Assembly: GCF_035610345.1 (NCBI RefSeq)
Contig: NZ_CP141212.1
Coordinates: forward strand, 377,976 to 441,975
Source: Sinorhizobium meliloti
GTDB taxonomy: Bacteria > Pseudomonadota > Alphaproteobacteria > Rhizobiales > Rhizobiaceae
Direction: 5' to 3'
DNA length: 64,000 nt
In this document: in pieces, positions 45,801-53,589 of the stretch
How the letters are laid out: each line of letters starts with the position of its first letter
Numbering within the stretch: position 1 is the first letter of the stretch
Made by a program: the position numbers and the translations under genes
Notes under the pieces: model-generated
Told to the model about the DNA's origin: nothing
The model's database searches: none
Seen by the model: only the letters and a program-made list of their open reading frames with translations

Positions 45801-48749
45801 GGTCAGCGCGTCGTCTATTCGGCAGGAGGCGTTCAGGCGGCCGAATATGTCGCGGTCCGTCTCGAAGGCGGCCGCAACACGCTCGAGGCCACGTTCTCGG
45901 ATCCTTTCGGCAATGTCCGCGGGCGCAGGGAAATCACGGTCCTTGCGGCGGGCCGCCCGGCGAGGATCGAACTCGTCGCGCCGCCCGCCGCCTTCGCCGA
46001 TCCGGCCTCGCCCATCCCGGTCCTGATCCGCTTCGTCGATGCCGAGGGCGTGGCCACCGAGGCCTCCATGGACGTGACGCTCGAGGCGTCCGGTCAGGGC
46101 CGGTGGGGAGCCGACGACATCCGCACGACCGAGCCGGGGGTTCAGATCTTCGTCGACAAGGGGGAGGCACTTGTCGACTACTATCCGCCGGCGCTCTCCG
46201 GCACGCACAGGATCGCCGTGCGCAACGGCCTCGGCCGCTTCGAGACCGAGGTCAAGCTTCTGGCCGACGACAGCAGGAGGATCATCGCCGGTGTCGTGGA
46301 GGGCGTGGTCCGGCTGCCCGGCAGCGTCGAACCCGCTACGGGCCTGGAGGGCTTCGACGCCGCCACGACGGGTATCGACGGCGAGCTCTATCTGCAGGGC
46401 AAGATCAAGGGCGATGCTCTGCTGACGCTGCGTTACGACGGTGATCTCGACACCGAGGAGCGGCTGTTCCGCGACATCGATCCGGAGCGCTACTATCCCG
46501 TTTACGGCGACGCGTCGGAGCGCGGCTATGACGCCCAGTCCCGGTCCCGGCTCTACGTGAAAGTCGAGAAGGGTCTCAACTACGTTCTCTACGGCGACAT
46601 AGACATCTCTCCGCAGGCGAGCGAGTTTCAGCTCGGCTCCCATAGCAGGCTGCTGACCGGTGCCCGGGCCCATGTCGAAGCCGGTCCCGTCACCATCGAT
46701 CTCTTCGCCGGGCGAACGGATCAGAGCCAGGTCATACGCGAGTTCCGCGCCGAGGGGTTGTCGGGTCCCTACGATCTGGATCTGACGGGCTATGCGGAAG
46801 GCTCGGAACAGGTCGAGGTGATCACGCGCGACCGGCGCCAGCCCTCGGTGGTCGTCGATACCGTGCTCCTCAAGCGCTTCGACGACTATCGGCTGGACTA
46901 TTTCGGCAACTCGATCATCTTCAATGCGCCGGTCCCGGCTTTCGACGGCGACGGCAACCCGAACTTCATCCGCGTCACCTACGAACTCGAGACGGACGGC
47001 GACCCCTACTGGGTCTATGCCGGAGAGGCCCGCTACCGGGTGAACGACCGCATCGCCGTCGGTTACCGCGAAATACGCTCCGAAGCGGAGCGCAGCTTCG
47101 ACGATCGCCGCACCGTGCGCGCGGGATATGTGTCGGCCGATCTCGGCGCCTATGGAAAAGCCGAGGTGGAGGTGGCGCAGACCGTCGACAAGGATGGCGA
47201 GACCGGCCTTGCTTCGCGTCTCGGCTACGAGGTCAAGAGAGAGCGTGTCACGCTCCGCGTCGGCGCCGCCCGGGCCGACGAGGATTTCGCCGAGGGCTCG
47301 TCTCTCTCCCCCGGCAGTGCCGAGGTGAACGTGTCGGCCGACTGGAACGTCTCGCCCCGCCTCAAGATCACGACGTCGGCGCTCTACGACCAGCAGATGC
47401 CTTCGGGCAACGAACGCTTCGGTGTCGAGGTGCTGCCGAGCTGGATGATCAATCCCGAGCTTACCGTCTCTGCCGGCATGCGCTTCGTCCGCCTCGAACC
47501 GGGGGACGGCGAGGAGCCGCGGTCCGTTCCCTCGGGCGTTCTCGGAGCCGAGTGGAGCCCGGCTGCCCTGCCCAGCCTGGCCCTCAAAGGCGAGGTCGAG
47601 GCAGACCTCACCGACTTCTCGCACCTGCGTGCTCTCCTGGAGGCATCCTATCAGGTGAACGAGCGCGTGAAGATCTATACGGGCGTCGATTGGGCTACGA
47701 GCGGATCGGAATTTCTCGATTTCTCCAGCGCCGACGGTGCGACCGGAACGATGAAGACCGGCGTCGAATACCGTCTCAACGACGACGTGAAGACTTTCGG
47801 GGAGATGCGCGGCGGTTCGCAGACCGGCTTCGCGGGCGGTGTCGCCGGCGACTGGGAGGTCGGCCATTGGGATCTGCCGGGCTGGATCGCTGGCGAGGAC
47901 ACGCGCGTCTATGCGAGCATCGAGCGCTTCCAGCCCTACGATCTCGACGAACTGATCGGGCTGCCTTTCGGCGTGGACGACGACGAGGACACGCCGCAGA
48001 CCACGCTTGCGGCCGGCTACCTCGCAACGCTCCGCGACGGAAACGCCCGGCTTGGCCTCGGTGCCGAACTGTCCTTCAAGGACGGTGGCTATACGGCCTA
48101 TGGCCAGCAATATTGGAGCCAGCGGGCCGGCGAGTGGACCTGGGCCGTCGAAAACCGCCTGGCCACGGCGGACACCGACACGCAACAGCGCCTGCGCGAT
48201 CACCTGCGCATCGGCGCCGCGCTCAGGCCAGATGAGGAGAGCATCGACGCCCTGTTCCTCGGCGGCATCAGGGTGGAGCGCGACTTCGCCACCGATATCG
48301 ATGCCGACACGGCCTACTGGTCGGCCGCCGGTTCCTGGGCGCTCGGCACGGATATGCGCATCACAGCCAAGCAGGCCGGGCAGTTCCAGGCGAAGTCGGT
48401 CGGCGACGTGACCGGTGACACCTTCGTCCTCCTCGCGCAAACGGGTGTCGAGCGGGACTTCGAACTGGAGGATGAGCTGCGCCTGCGGCTGGGCTTCAAC
48501 GGCACGCTCTTCTACGATCCCCTCACCGGTCAGAGCCACAGCGGCGTCGGAGCGGAGATCGGCTTCGTGCCGGCGAAGAACGTGATCCTCGCCGCAGGCT
48601 ATAACCTTACGAAGGTGGATGCCTCGAGCGTCTCCGAAATTTATACGGCTGGCCCCTATATCCGGCTCTCGATCAAGCTCGACGATTCGCTCTGGGGCTT
48701 TTTCGACCGTGCGGGTTTGACGGTGCCGGTCGAAGGGGAGAGCAGGTGA
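42840..48749 (+). CDS. Giant outer-membrane protein: DUF11/SdrD-B modules plus C-terminal beta-barrel (gene B)
   Basis: 1969 aa. Signal peptide at about 1-36 (FIVVLAALASMFPAAAISA). Mature start shares the module of gene A (ARIEARATVTYFNAQLGIQE). Then DUF11-type domains, a carboxypeptidase-like/Ig segment near 480-570 (GATVIIRNASGAEIERTV), another DUF11 (about 595-720), an SdrD-B-like domain at about 725-800 (VYIDFNENGRQD, VTDIEGKYSMPGLPPG), a charged linker (about 840-960) and an Ig-like domain at about 1050-1150. From about 1180 to the end the sequence alternates in short amphipathic strands with aromatic belts, with the motif YYPVYGDASERGYD, as expected of an outer-membrane beta-barrel of roughly 700 residues. 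It does not end in the usual terminal Phe. 55 bp after gene A. Confidence 0.85.
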   Translation: MRTIGKTMPVTYRALGRFIVVLAALASMFPAAAISAPPPAAARIEARATVTYFNAQLGIQESVSTNIVITRVKEVKSIETVFDQTVYLAPGSIGQFAFYIRNVGNVAVSPSAVAEQLSGDDADLAEVAAIIDQNRNGAADPGEWELTPDMAIELAAGTELPVIVQFETPAAGEEGDTAGVRLSARDGDAAGAATGMAVISSAGLVLEKSANRDEVPAGGTLRYSLRLRNNGVIATPGYSQIEGNAIRVDGSPASGVLVRDPRPLNTRVTAVSATGGFIGLYHIEGQPQHSYVKAPPGDRSKVDAVAFFRAGDYPAGFSANLEFEVAVAGNIQPGAILNTASTWQKVGGDWVEISSNLVKTPVEGGSATLTYTAPDGTPITSAALDSNVRLKLDAAACNITDGVDRIPIRIATDPEADLETVLATETGSNTGLFTTTLIPIQRVLPAVEGDNILSGDRSTKASASATCGGQNLSAVLTVNPGGFVFHSASNAAVSGATVIIRNASGAEIERTVSDVSGFYVVSAADTAGTYRIEVLPPEGLAFPSTRTTFPAWGRNLDPDASYGRPFKTTGPFTGVDIPVDPDGSAALRLEQSVDQAIAAPGDILVYTLTLTNTTGIGLLDAFIHAGLPKGITYLEGTLRLDGKPVKVSGFPGRNLVFDVGFVGPNGAVTLTYMAVVDPTASGQLANIAHASGHLAGRGAVRSNDARAVVRIERDGGVFSDEGVVLGKVYIDFNENGRQDRYLPAGGDSAKGALEHAEPGIPGVKLQFSTGASVVTDIEGKYSMPGLPPGAHVVAISTATLPATVESRSTSARDALSPRSRYLRMLPGQVASEYFAVTPRKGVSRDEVLAELEARRQAYAENVDPDGNAPVPERLELGGEEWVDYFGRLSSSRGEATKNTETQIVARDRSENGRPPAAADTGTPKALALERTRDLEAEIKGLSAELGFLDLESDSLLNSDIVSIRVKGPAEGKLGLNLNGKPVSEGQVGQRVVYSAGGVQAAEYVAVRLEGGRNTLEATFSDPFGNVRGRREITVLAAGRPARIELVAPPAAFADPASPIPVLIRFVDAEGVATEASMDVTLEASGQGRWGADDIRTTEPGVQIFVDKGEALVDYYPPALSGTHRIAVRNGLGRFETEVKLLADDSRRIIAGVVEGVVRLPGSVEPATGLEGFDAATTGIDGELYLQGKIKGDALLTLRYDGDLDTEERLFRDIDPERYYPVYGDASERGYDAQSRSRLYVKVEKGLNYVLYGDIDISPQASEFQLGSHSRLLTGARAHVEAGPVTIDLFAGRTDQSQVIREFRAEGLSGPYDLDLTGYAEGSEQVEVITRDRRQPSVVVDTVLLKRFDDYRLDYFGNSIIFNAPVPAFDGDGNPNFIRVTYELETDGDPYWVYAGEARYRVNDRIAVGYREIRSEAERSFDDRRTVRAGYVSADLGAYGKAEVEVAQTVDKDGETGLASRLGYEVKRERVTLRVGAARADEDFAEGSSLSPGSAEVNVSADWNVSPRLKITTSALYDQQMPSGNERFGVEVLPSWMINPELTVSAGMRFVRLEPGDGEEPRSVPSGVLGAEWSPAALPSLALKGEVEADLTDFSHLRALLEASYQVNERVKIYTGVDWATSGSEFLDFSSADGATGTMKTGVEYRLNDDVKTFGEMRGGSQTGFAGGVAGDWEVGHWDLPGWIAGEDTRVYASIERFQPYDLDELIGLPFGVDDDEDTPQTTLAAGYLATLRDGNARLGLGAELSFKDGGYTAYGQQYWSQRAGEWTWAVENRLATADTDTQQRLRDHLRIGAALRPDEESIDALFLGGIRVERDFATDIDADTAYWSAAGSWALGTDMRITAKQAGQFQAKSVGDVTGDTFVLLAQTGVERDFELEDELRLRLGFNGTLFYDPLTGQSHSGVGAEIGFVPAKNVILAAGYNLTKVDASSVSEIYTAGPYIRLSIKLDDSLWGFFDRAGLTVPVEGESR

Positions 48750-48830
48750 TGCTCCGGGCACTCGGAAACCCGCTTCCGGGCGAGAGCCTCCGCCCGTCCC
48801 GCTGCAGACGGATACCATACGGGGGCAACG

Positions 48831-49088
48831 ATGTGGGCGATTGCCGCCTCGGCGCAGCTTCTTGCGCCCGGCGGACCGGCGCGCGCCGAGCAGTTCGGCA
48901 CCGGCGACGTCGGAATTGAGGTCAGGATCGCGAACCGGATGAACCATGCGGAAGGAAAGCAATTCTTGATGATCTCTCTGCCCCGTTTTGCCAAAAGCGC
49001 AACCGTCTCTCTCGTCAATGACGGCTCCCGGGTATATTTCGCCTGCTTCCGTGAGACGTTGCCGGGCAGCGGGCGGGTTCTGATATGA
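48831..49088 (+). CDS. Possible small exported protein between genes B and C
   Basis: 85 aa. The N-terminus (MWAIAASAQLLAPGGPARA) could be a signal peptide. The stop codon overlaps the start of gene C as ATGA, which favours a real, coupled gene, and GGGGGC precedes the ATG. On the other hand residues GDVGIEVRIAN closely match the very end of gene C (GNVAFQVRIAN), with 16 identical bases, so this may be a leftover 3' fragment of a duplicated DUF11 gene that acquired a new frame. No other homology recognised. Confidence 0.45.
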   Translation: MWAIAASAQLLAPGGPARAEQFGTGDVGIEVRIANRMNHAEGKQFLMISLPRFAKSATVSLVNDGSRVYFACFRETLPGSGRVLI

Positions 49089-52000
49089 TCGCGGGGTTCG
49101 CAGCTGTCCCCCGGTTGGCGCGCTTTGCCGCAAGGGAGGGCCGTGCGCCGGGCTCCTGGTTCGGGGGCGCGGCGCGGGTGGTCTCTGCATGTGCGATCGC
49201 GGCACTGGCCGCCGTCGGTTTTCTGGCATTCGTGACGTCGTCCCAGGCAGAGACCTTCGGTCCCGGATCGTACACCTACACGGTCCCGCCCGGCGCGACC
49301 CGCGTGAAGGTACGGGTGGTCGGCGGCGTCGGCGGCACGGGTGACAGGTTTGCCAGAACCGATGACAGCAACGGCGGGGCCGCGCGTATCATCGATGCGA
49401 TCGTGAATGTCGTCCCTGGCACCGTGATCAGCGGCACGGTCGGCAGGGGCGGCGAAGCCGGCTCAATTTCAACAGGAGGAAGCGGAGGCACTGGCACGGG
49501 GCGGGGCGGCGATGGCGGGAGCACCGCGACTTTAGCCGGTGGCGCACCCGGCGGCGGCGGTGGTGGCGGCACTTCGCTGGCATTGGGCGCTACGGTCATT
49601 TTGAGGGCCGGTGGTGGCGGTGGCGGTGGCGGTGGTGCCGGAGCCGACTACGCCAACACCGCCCACGACCCGGAACACGGCGGGAACGCCGGGACTCCGA
49701 CCTTGAGTGGCAATTGCAACAGTTCGGGCAACGGCGCGTCGGCCATTGATCGCGAAAACGGCGCAACCAACCCGAAAAACGGCGGCGGTGGTGGCGGCGG
49801 CGGCGGCGGCTATACCGGAGGCTCGGCGGGTAGCGGATACACCTACAACGCGTCGAACAACGGCACTCCCTCGCAGGGTGGAGGTTCGTGCCGGCTCAAT
49901 CAGGCCGGGTTGTTCGAAACGATCTCCTGGAGCCTGACGTCGGTCAGTTCCGGAACGTGGAAGGACGGCGCCGACGGTTATGTCGAGATCGTCGAGCTGA
50001 AACCGTCTCTTTCCAAGAGTTTCGCCGCAAGTTCGGTGAAGAGAGGCGAAAACGTTGCGTTGACCTTCACCATCACCAATCCCACAGGTGCGGCCGCGCA
50101 GAACGGGCTCTCGTTCACAGATACCTTGCCGAGCGGTCTCGTACTGGCCGGCGCGCCGGCGGCATCCCAGTGCGGGGGCGGTGTCTCGGGCAGCGCCGAC
50201 GGCAGCACGATCGGCCTCAGCGGTGGCAGCCTGCCAGCGGGGCCGAGCAGCTGTACAATTACCGCTACCGTCAAGGCGGCGGCGTCGCAGGGCTCGGCAT
50301 CGTGCCCCAATCAGAGCACCACCAACGGTCCGGGCAACCTTTCCGGGCTTTCGTCCAACCTGGCGAACGGCGTAACCGATCAGTGTGTCAGCATCCGGCT
50401 GACACCCTCCCTGACCAAAGCGTTCGGCGCCGCTTCGATCAAGAAAGGCGAGGCGACGACGCTGACCTTCACGCTGACCAACCCGAGCGGTTCGGGCGCG
50501 CAGACCGGGCTCTCCTTCACCGACACGCTGCCGAATGGATTGACGCTCGCCAGTGCACCGGCTGCCTCGCAATGCGGCGGCACGGTCACCGGCAGCGCCG
50601 ACGGCAAAACGGTCACCTTGAGCGGCGGCAGCCTGACGGCTGGGCCGAGCAGCTGCACGGTGACGGCGCAGGTCACGACGGTTGCGTCGCAGGGCCCGGC
50701 CTCCTGCGCCAATTCGAGCACGACCAATGGTGCGGGCAATATCACCGCGATCTCGGCCAATCTCGCAAACACGGTGACCGACCAGTGCCTCGGCGTCACG
50801 CCCGTCACGCCGGTCGTGACGATCGCGAAGATCTCCGAGGGCGGTACGGGGACGTTCACCTTCAAAGGCACGGCGGCGAACCACAACGGCTTTCCGACCG
50901 ACGGAAGCTACAGCCTTGCGACGTCGGCGCCGGGGACCGTGGTGACCGGAAATCCGGTCACGCTCGCCGCGGCGGACGTGCCGACCGCGATCGAGGAGTC
51001 CCTGCCGCCCGGGTGGCGGCTGAGCTCGGCGCGCTGCGAGGATCAGAACTGGCAGCAAACCGGCAATCCCCGGGGAGAAGTGATAGGCTCGGTTGCCGAC
51101 GGCAGAACGCTGGTGATCCCGGCGGCGAACGCCAGGGCCGGCGCCAGGCTCGTCTGCAGCTTCACCAACCGCTTTGTCGGCTTCACTCTCTCCGGCCAGG
51201 TGATCCGCGACGACGGCACCGGCGGCGGCACCGCCCACAACGCCGCACTGGACGGTGGCGAGGCAGGCCTCGGCGGCATTCCTGTCCGCTTCACCGATTG
51301 CGGCGCCACCACCTATGCCGGCACGGTTACGGCCGGCGACGGCACGTTCTCGCTGCCGCTTGCCGGACCTGCCGGCGGGGCCAGCGTCTGCGTCGTGCGC
51401 GATCCGGTGGCCGAGCTTGCCGGGGTGAGTGGCGGGCCCGGCAATACCGGCGGCACGGTCGCGACGCCCGGATACGATGCCGTCGCCTTCACCCACGATA
51501 CCACGACCGACTATCATTCCGTCCTTTTCGGCGTCATCGAAAAGCCGAGACTTGCTGATGACGGCGCGGCGACAGTGGCGCCGGGGGGCACGGTGTTTCT
51601 GGCGCATCGCTATACGGCGACGACCGCGGCGACGGCCAGCTTCTCCATCGCCAATGCCATCGGCCGGCCCGCCCTGTCCGCCTTCACCTACACGCTCTTG
51701 CGGGATGCCGACTGCTCGGGAACGCTCGACAGCGGCGAAACCGCGGCGGCCGGAGCGGTCAGCGTCGCCGCGGGCGAGGAGGTGTGCCTGATCGTGCGGG
51801 TGCAGGCGTCGGCCGGTGCGGTCGGGGGCGCCGCCCTCGAATACGACGTGACCGCCGACACGGCGCTTTCGGGCACGCTGGCGTCGCTGGCCCCGCTCAC
51901 CGATCACGACGTGCTCACGGTTCCGGCAGCCGGCACGATCAGCCTGGTCAAGCGGGTGCGCAACGTCACGTCCGGCAGCGGCTTCGCGGTCTCCTCGGCC

Positions 52001-52279
52001 GGCGCGCCCGGCGACATCCTCGAATACCGGATCGCCTTCACCAACCCGTCGGCAGAGGCGGTGTCCGACCTCTCGATCCACGACGAGACGCCGGCCTATA
52101 CCAGGCTCTCCGGTCCGCCCGGTGCCGCCGTCGCGCCATCGGGCATGAGCTGCACCCTGACCGTTCCGGCCGGCGGAGGTGTGAGCGGCTATGCCGGCCC
52201 GCTACGCTGGGACTGCAAGGGAACTATGAGCCCCGGCGCAACCGGTAACGTCGCATTCCAGGTCAGGATCGCGAACTAA
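49085..52279 (+). CDS. Exported glycine-rich and DUF11-repeat protein (gene C)
   Basis: 1064 aa. A hydrophobic signal at about 33-55 (VSACAIAALAAVGFLAFV) ends at SSQA/ETFGPG. Residues about 60-270 form a glycine-rich domain with runs of Gly coded by GGT/GGC repeats. Two tandem 134-residue modules follow, at about 305-438 and 439-570, beginning KPSLSKSFAASSVKRGE and TPSLTKAFGAASIKKGE and nearly identical in QCGG, GGSL.AGPSSCT and TDQC, with four cysteines each. Then a prealbumin-like/SdrD-B-like region (LSGQVIRDDGTGGG) and a last DUF11 module ending VAFQVRIAN. Conserved paired cysteines suggest extracytoplasmic disulfides. No anchor is visible. Confidence 0.82.
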   Translation: MIAGFAAVPRLARFAAREGRAPGSWFGGAARVVSACAIAALAAVGFLAFVTSSQAETFGPGSYTYTVPPGATRVKVRVVGGVGGTGDRFARTDDSNGGAARIIDAIVNVVPGTVISGTVGRGGEAGSISTGGSGGTGTGRGGDGGSTATLAGGAPGGGGGGGTSLALGATVILRAGGGGGGGGGAGADYANTAHDPEHGGNAGTPTLSGNCNSSGNGASAIDRENGATNPKNGGGGGGGGGGYTGGSAGSGYTYNASNNGTPSQGGGSCRLNQAGLFETISWSLTSVSSGTWKDGADGYVEIVELKPSLSKSFAASSVKRGENVALTFTITNPTGAAAQNGLSFTDTLPSGLVLAGAPAASQCGGGVSGSADGSTIGLSGGSLPAGPSSCTITATVKAAASQGSASCPNQSTTNGPGNLSGLSSNLANGVTDQCVSIRLTPSLTKAFGAASIKKGEATTLTFTLTNPSGSGAQTGLSFTDTLPNGLTLASAPAASQCGGTVTGSADGKTVTLSGGSLTAGPSSCTVTAQVTTVASQGPASCANSSTTNGAGNITAISANLANTVTDQCLGVTPVTPVVTIAKISEGGTGTFTFKGTAANHNGFPTDGSYSLATSAPGTVVTGNPVTLAAADVPTAIEESLPPGWRLSSARCEDQNWQQTGNPRGEVIGSVADGRTLVIPAANARAGARLVCSFTNRFVGFTLSGQVIRDDGTGGGTAHNAALDGGEAGLGGIPVRFTDCGATTYAGTVTAGDGTFSLPLAGPAGGASVCVVRDPVAELAGVSGGPGNTGGTVATPGYDAVAFTHDTTTDYHSVLFGVIEKPRLADDGAATVAPGGTVFLAHRYTATTAATASFSIANAIGRPALSAFTYTLLRDADCSGTLDSGETAAAGAVSVAAGEEVCLIVRVQASAGAVGGAALEYDVTADTALSGTLASLAPLTDHDVLTVPAAGTISLVKRVRNVTSGSGFAVSSAGAPGDILEYRIAFTNPSAEAVSDLSIHDETPAYTRLSGPPGAAVAPSGMSCTLTVPAGGGVSGYAGPLRWDCKGTMSPGATGNVAFQVRIAN

Positions 52280-52357
52280 GGGCTGTTGAGCGGTTTTGTC
52301 GGCACGCATGGCGATGCGTTTGAATTCCTTGAGTACCGACGGTGCGCCACTGAATGT

Positions 52358-52411
52358 GTCCCTTGATCGTAGCCGATCAAGGGACAAAGACATGCAACAG
52401 CTCGAAGTGCT
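52358..52411. repeat. Hairpin and truncated ATGCAG-type repeat after gene C
   Basis: GTCCCTTGATCG (52358-52369) and CGATCAAGGGAC (52374-52385) form a perfect 12 bp stem with a TAGC loop. It continues as AAAGACATGCAACAGCTCGAA, resembling the start of the ATGCAGC-TTCAAAGTGCTACAG repeat at 54119, and then breaks off where RIME-like copy 2 begins. It may also terminate the gene A-C transcript, although no T-run follows. Confidence 0.6.
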
Positions 52412-52555
52412 TTTCGGAGGACTGCAATCTCTCCTCACCTCATCCCTGTGCTCGTCACAGGGATGAGAGCAGCGCCGCGTCTGCGGCGCGGGAAGCGTTC
52501 TTTCAGCCCAAGGACTTGGTCTGGCTGGATTCCTGTGACGAGCACAGGAATGAGG
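52412..52555. repeat. RIME-like mosaic element, copy 2
   Basis: Leader TTTCGGAGGACTGCAATCTC (52412-52431), as in the copy at 23487, then CCTCATCCCTGTGCTCGTCA and a core containing AGCGCCGCGTCTGCGGCGCG, AGCCCAAGGACTTGGTCTGG and the closing TGACGAGCACAGGAATGAGG (ending 52555). The core runs in the same direction as copy 3 and opposite to copy 1. Confidence 0.75.
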
Positions 52556-52623
52556 GACGGGGACGTGCGACGACTACGACTTTCGCTTGCGAATATGCGA
52601 GGGAATCGTCAACCCGCGCAGCA

Positions 52624-52740
52624 ATGAAAGATTACGTCTACATCTCGCATCGAAGCGAAGCGGGACGCTGTATGCGGGCGTGACCCGGGACCTGTCGTGT
52701 CGCCTCGCTATCTTCACGGTTTATGAAGCGCGCCGAGGGA
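52624..52740 (+). pseudogene. Broken GIY-YIG nuclease-domain gene
   Basis: The frame from ATG 52624 reads MKDYVYIS, the start of a small GIY-YIG protein, and the next frame continues LASKRSGTLYAGVTRDL, which is the conserved second half of the motif. A single missing base near 52645 (ATCCTC expected, ATCTC present) explains the break. After VTRDL the sequence becomes RLAIFTVYEARRG and then stops resembling the family, where RIME-like copy 3 starts. So the gene is frameshifted and truncated, lying between two repeats. Confidence 0.7.
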
Positions 52741-52749
52741 CCGCACCCT

Positions 52750-52864
52750 CTCCACCTGTGCTCGTCACAGGGATCCAGCAGCGCCGCGTCTGCGGCGCGG
52801 GAAGCGTTCTTTCCAGCCCCAGCACTGGTCTGGCTGGATTCCTGTGACAAGCACAGGAATGAGG
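52750..52864. repeat. RIME-like mosaic element, copy 3
   Basis: Core from CACCTGTGCTCGTCACAGGG (52753) through CAGCGCCGCGTCTGCGGCGC to TGACAAGCACAGGAATGAGG (ending 52864). It shares most positions with copy 2 but lacks the TTTCGGAGG leader. Its left edge cuts the GIY-YIG remnant. Confidence 0.75.
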
Positions 52865-52896
52865 AAAGCAAACAAGTGGCGGCGCGGGGGACAGTC

Positions 52897-52916
52897 TTAT
52901 TTGCTCATAAGCGGCC
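52897..52916 (+). promoter_or_regulatory. Shared upstream element of the DUF11 cluster, copy 2
   Basis: TTATTTGCTCATAAGCGGCC, 18 of 20 bases identical to the element at 39927-39946, with the same palindromic TTAT-N6-ATAA core. It is 129 bp before the GTG start of gene D. Conservation between two otherwise unrelated upstream regions suggests a common regulator. Confidence 0.55.
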
Positions 52917-53045
52917 TTTCGTGGCCTAAGCGGGTGTGAAATTCACGCTGGCCGGGAGCGATCGGCGCCCAGACCATGCGGCAGATCGTGCGTCGTATTG
53001 CCATTCTGCAGCCGGCAGATGGACGGCGTTTCGGACGGAGGCACT

Positions 53046-53543
53046 GTGAGGCACTGGATCATATCATCGCTCTTGGTGGCCGGGCTTTCCTTGGCCTCGT
53101 GGAACGTGCTCGCGCAGGAACAGGCGGCGCCGCTGTCGGCCAGCCTTGCAGCGCAAAGCGTCGAGACCGGGGAGGACGGCAAGGAGACCTTTTCGTCGGC
53201 CGATGCGGCTGCTCCGGGTGATCTCCTGCAATATACGGGACGTTACAGCAACGTGTCGAAGGAACCGCTTTCCGGCTTGATCATCAATGGGCCGATCCCG
53301 GCCAACACCTCGTTCATCGATGCGGGTCTGGCGGTTTCGCAGAAGGCCGCCTTCGAGGTGCTGATCGAGGGTGAATCCTGGCAGAGTGTCCCGGCTTATA
53401 AGACGGTCGTTCTGGCAGACGGGACGAAGAGCCGCGTCGTCGCCGAGGCATCGGATTACCGCCAGATCCGCTGGCGGCTTGCGGAAGCTCTCGCGCCGGG
53501 CGCAACCCTGGTCACCGTCTACCGCGTGCAGGTCGGGCAGTAG
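53046..53543 (+). CDS. Small exported DUF11-like protein (gene D)
   Basis: 165 aa from GTG 53046, preceded by GGAGG (53037-53041). This start gives a classic signal peptide (RHWIISSLLVAGLSLASWNVLA, cleavage near LAQ); ATG starts at 52998 and 53019 would bury it. The mature part is a single DUF11-like Ig module: SSADAAAPGDLLQYTGRYSN, LIINGPIPANTSFID and the closing APGATLVTVYRVQVGQ, which matches the C-terminal modules of genes A and C. Probably a single-domain member of the same surface system, isolated by the 766 bp repeat-rich spacer from gene C. Confidence 0.82.
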   Translation: MRHWIISSLLVAGLSLASWNVLAQEQAAPLSASLAAQSVETGEDGKETFSSADAAAPGDLLQYTGRYSNVSKEPLSGLIINGPIPANTSFIDAGLAVSQKAAFEVLIEGESWQSVPAYKTVVLADGTKSRVVAEASDYRQIRWRLAEALAPGATLVTVYRVQVGQ

Positions 53544-53589
53544 CAAAGAAGGCTGAGCGGCATCGGGTCTGCCTGTGCCGCTGTACCGA

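Noticed and set aside
44910..49229. 1439-codon minus-strand open frame opposite gene B and the start of gene C
   Set aside because: It covers the complement of the SdrD-B and beta-barrel region, where codon use on the plus strand lowers stop frequency on the other. No signal, motif or ribosome binding site.
49532..52081. 849-codon minus-strand frame opposite gene C
   Set aside because: Composition follows from the glycine-rich and repeat coding on the other strand; no family resemblance.
52438..52555. CRP-like TGTG-N-CACA sites inside the RIME-like elements
   Set aside because: The symmetry is part of the repeat's own terminal hairpin and occurs in every copy regardless of gene context.
23487..52864. 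CRISPR array or insertion sequence from the repeated palindromes
   Set aside because: The repeats are long, dispersed, palindromic and intergenic, with no regular spacers, no transposase and no cas genes.
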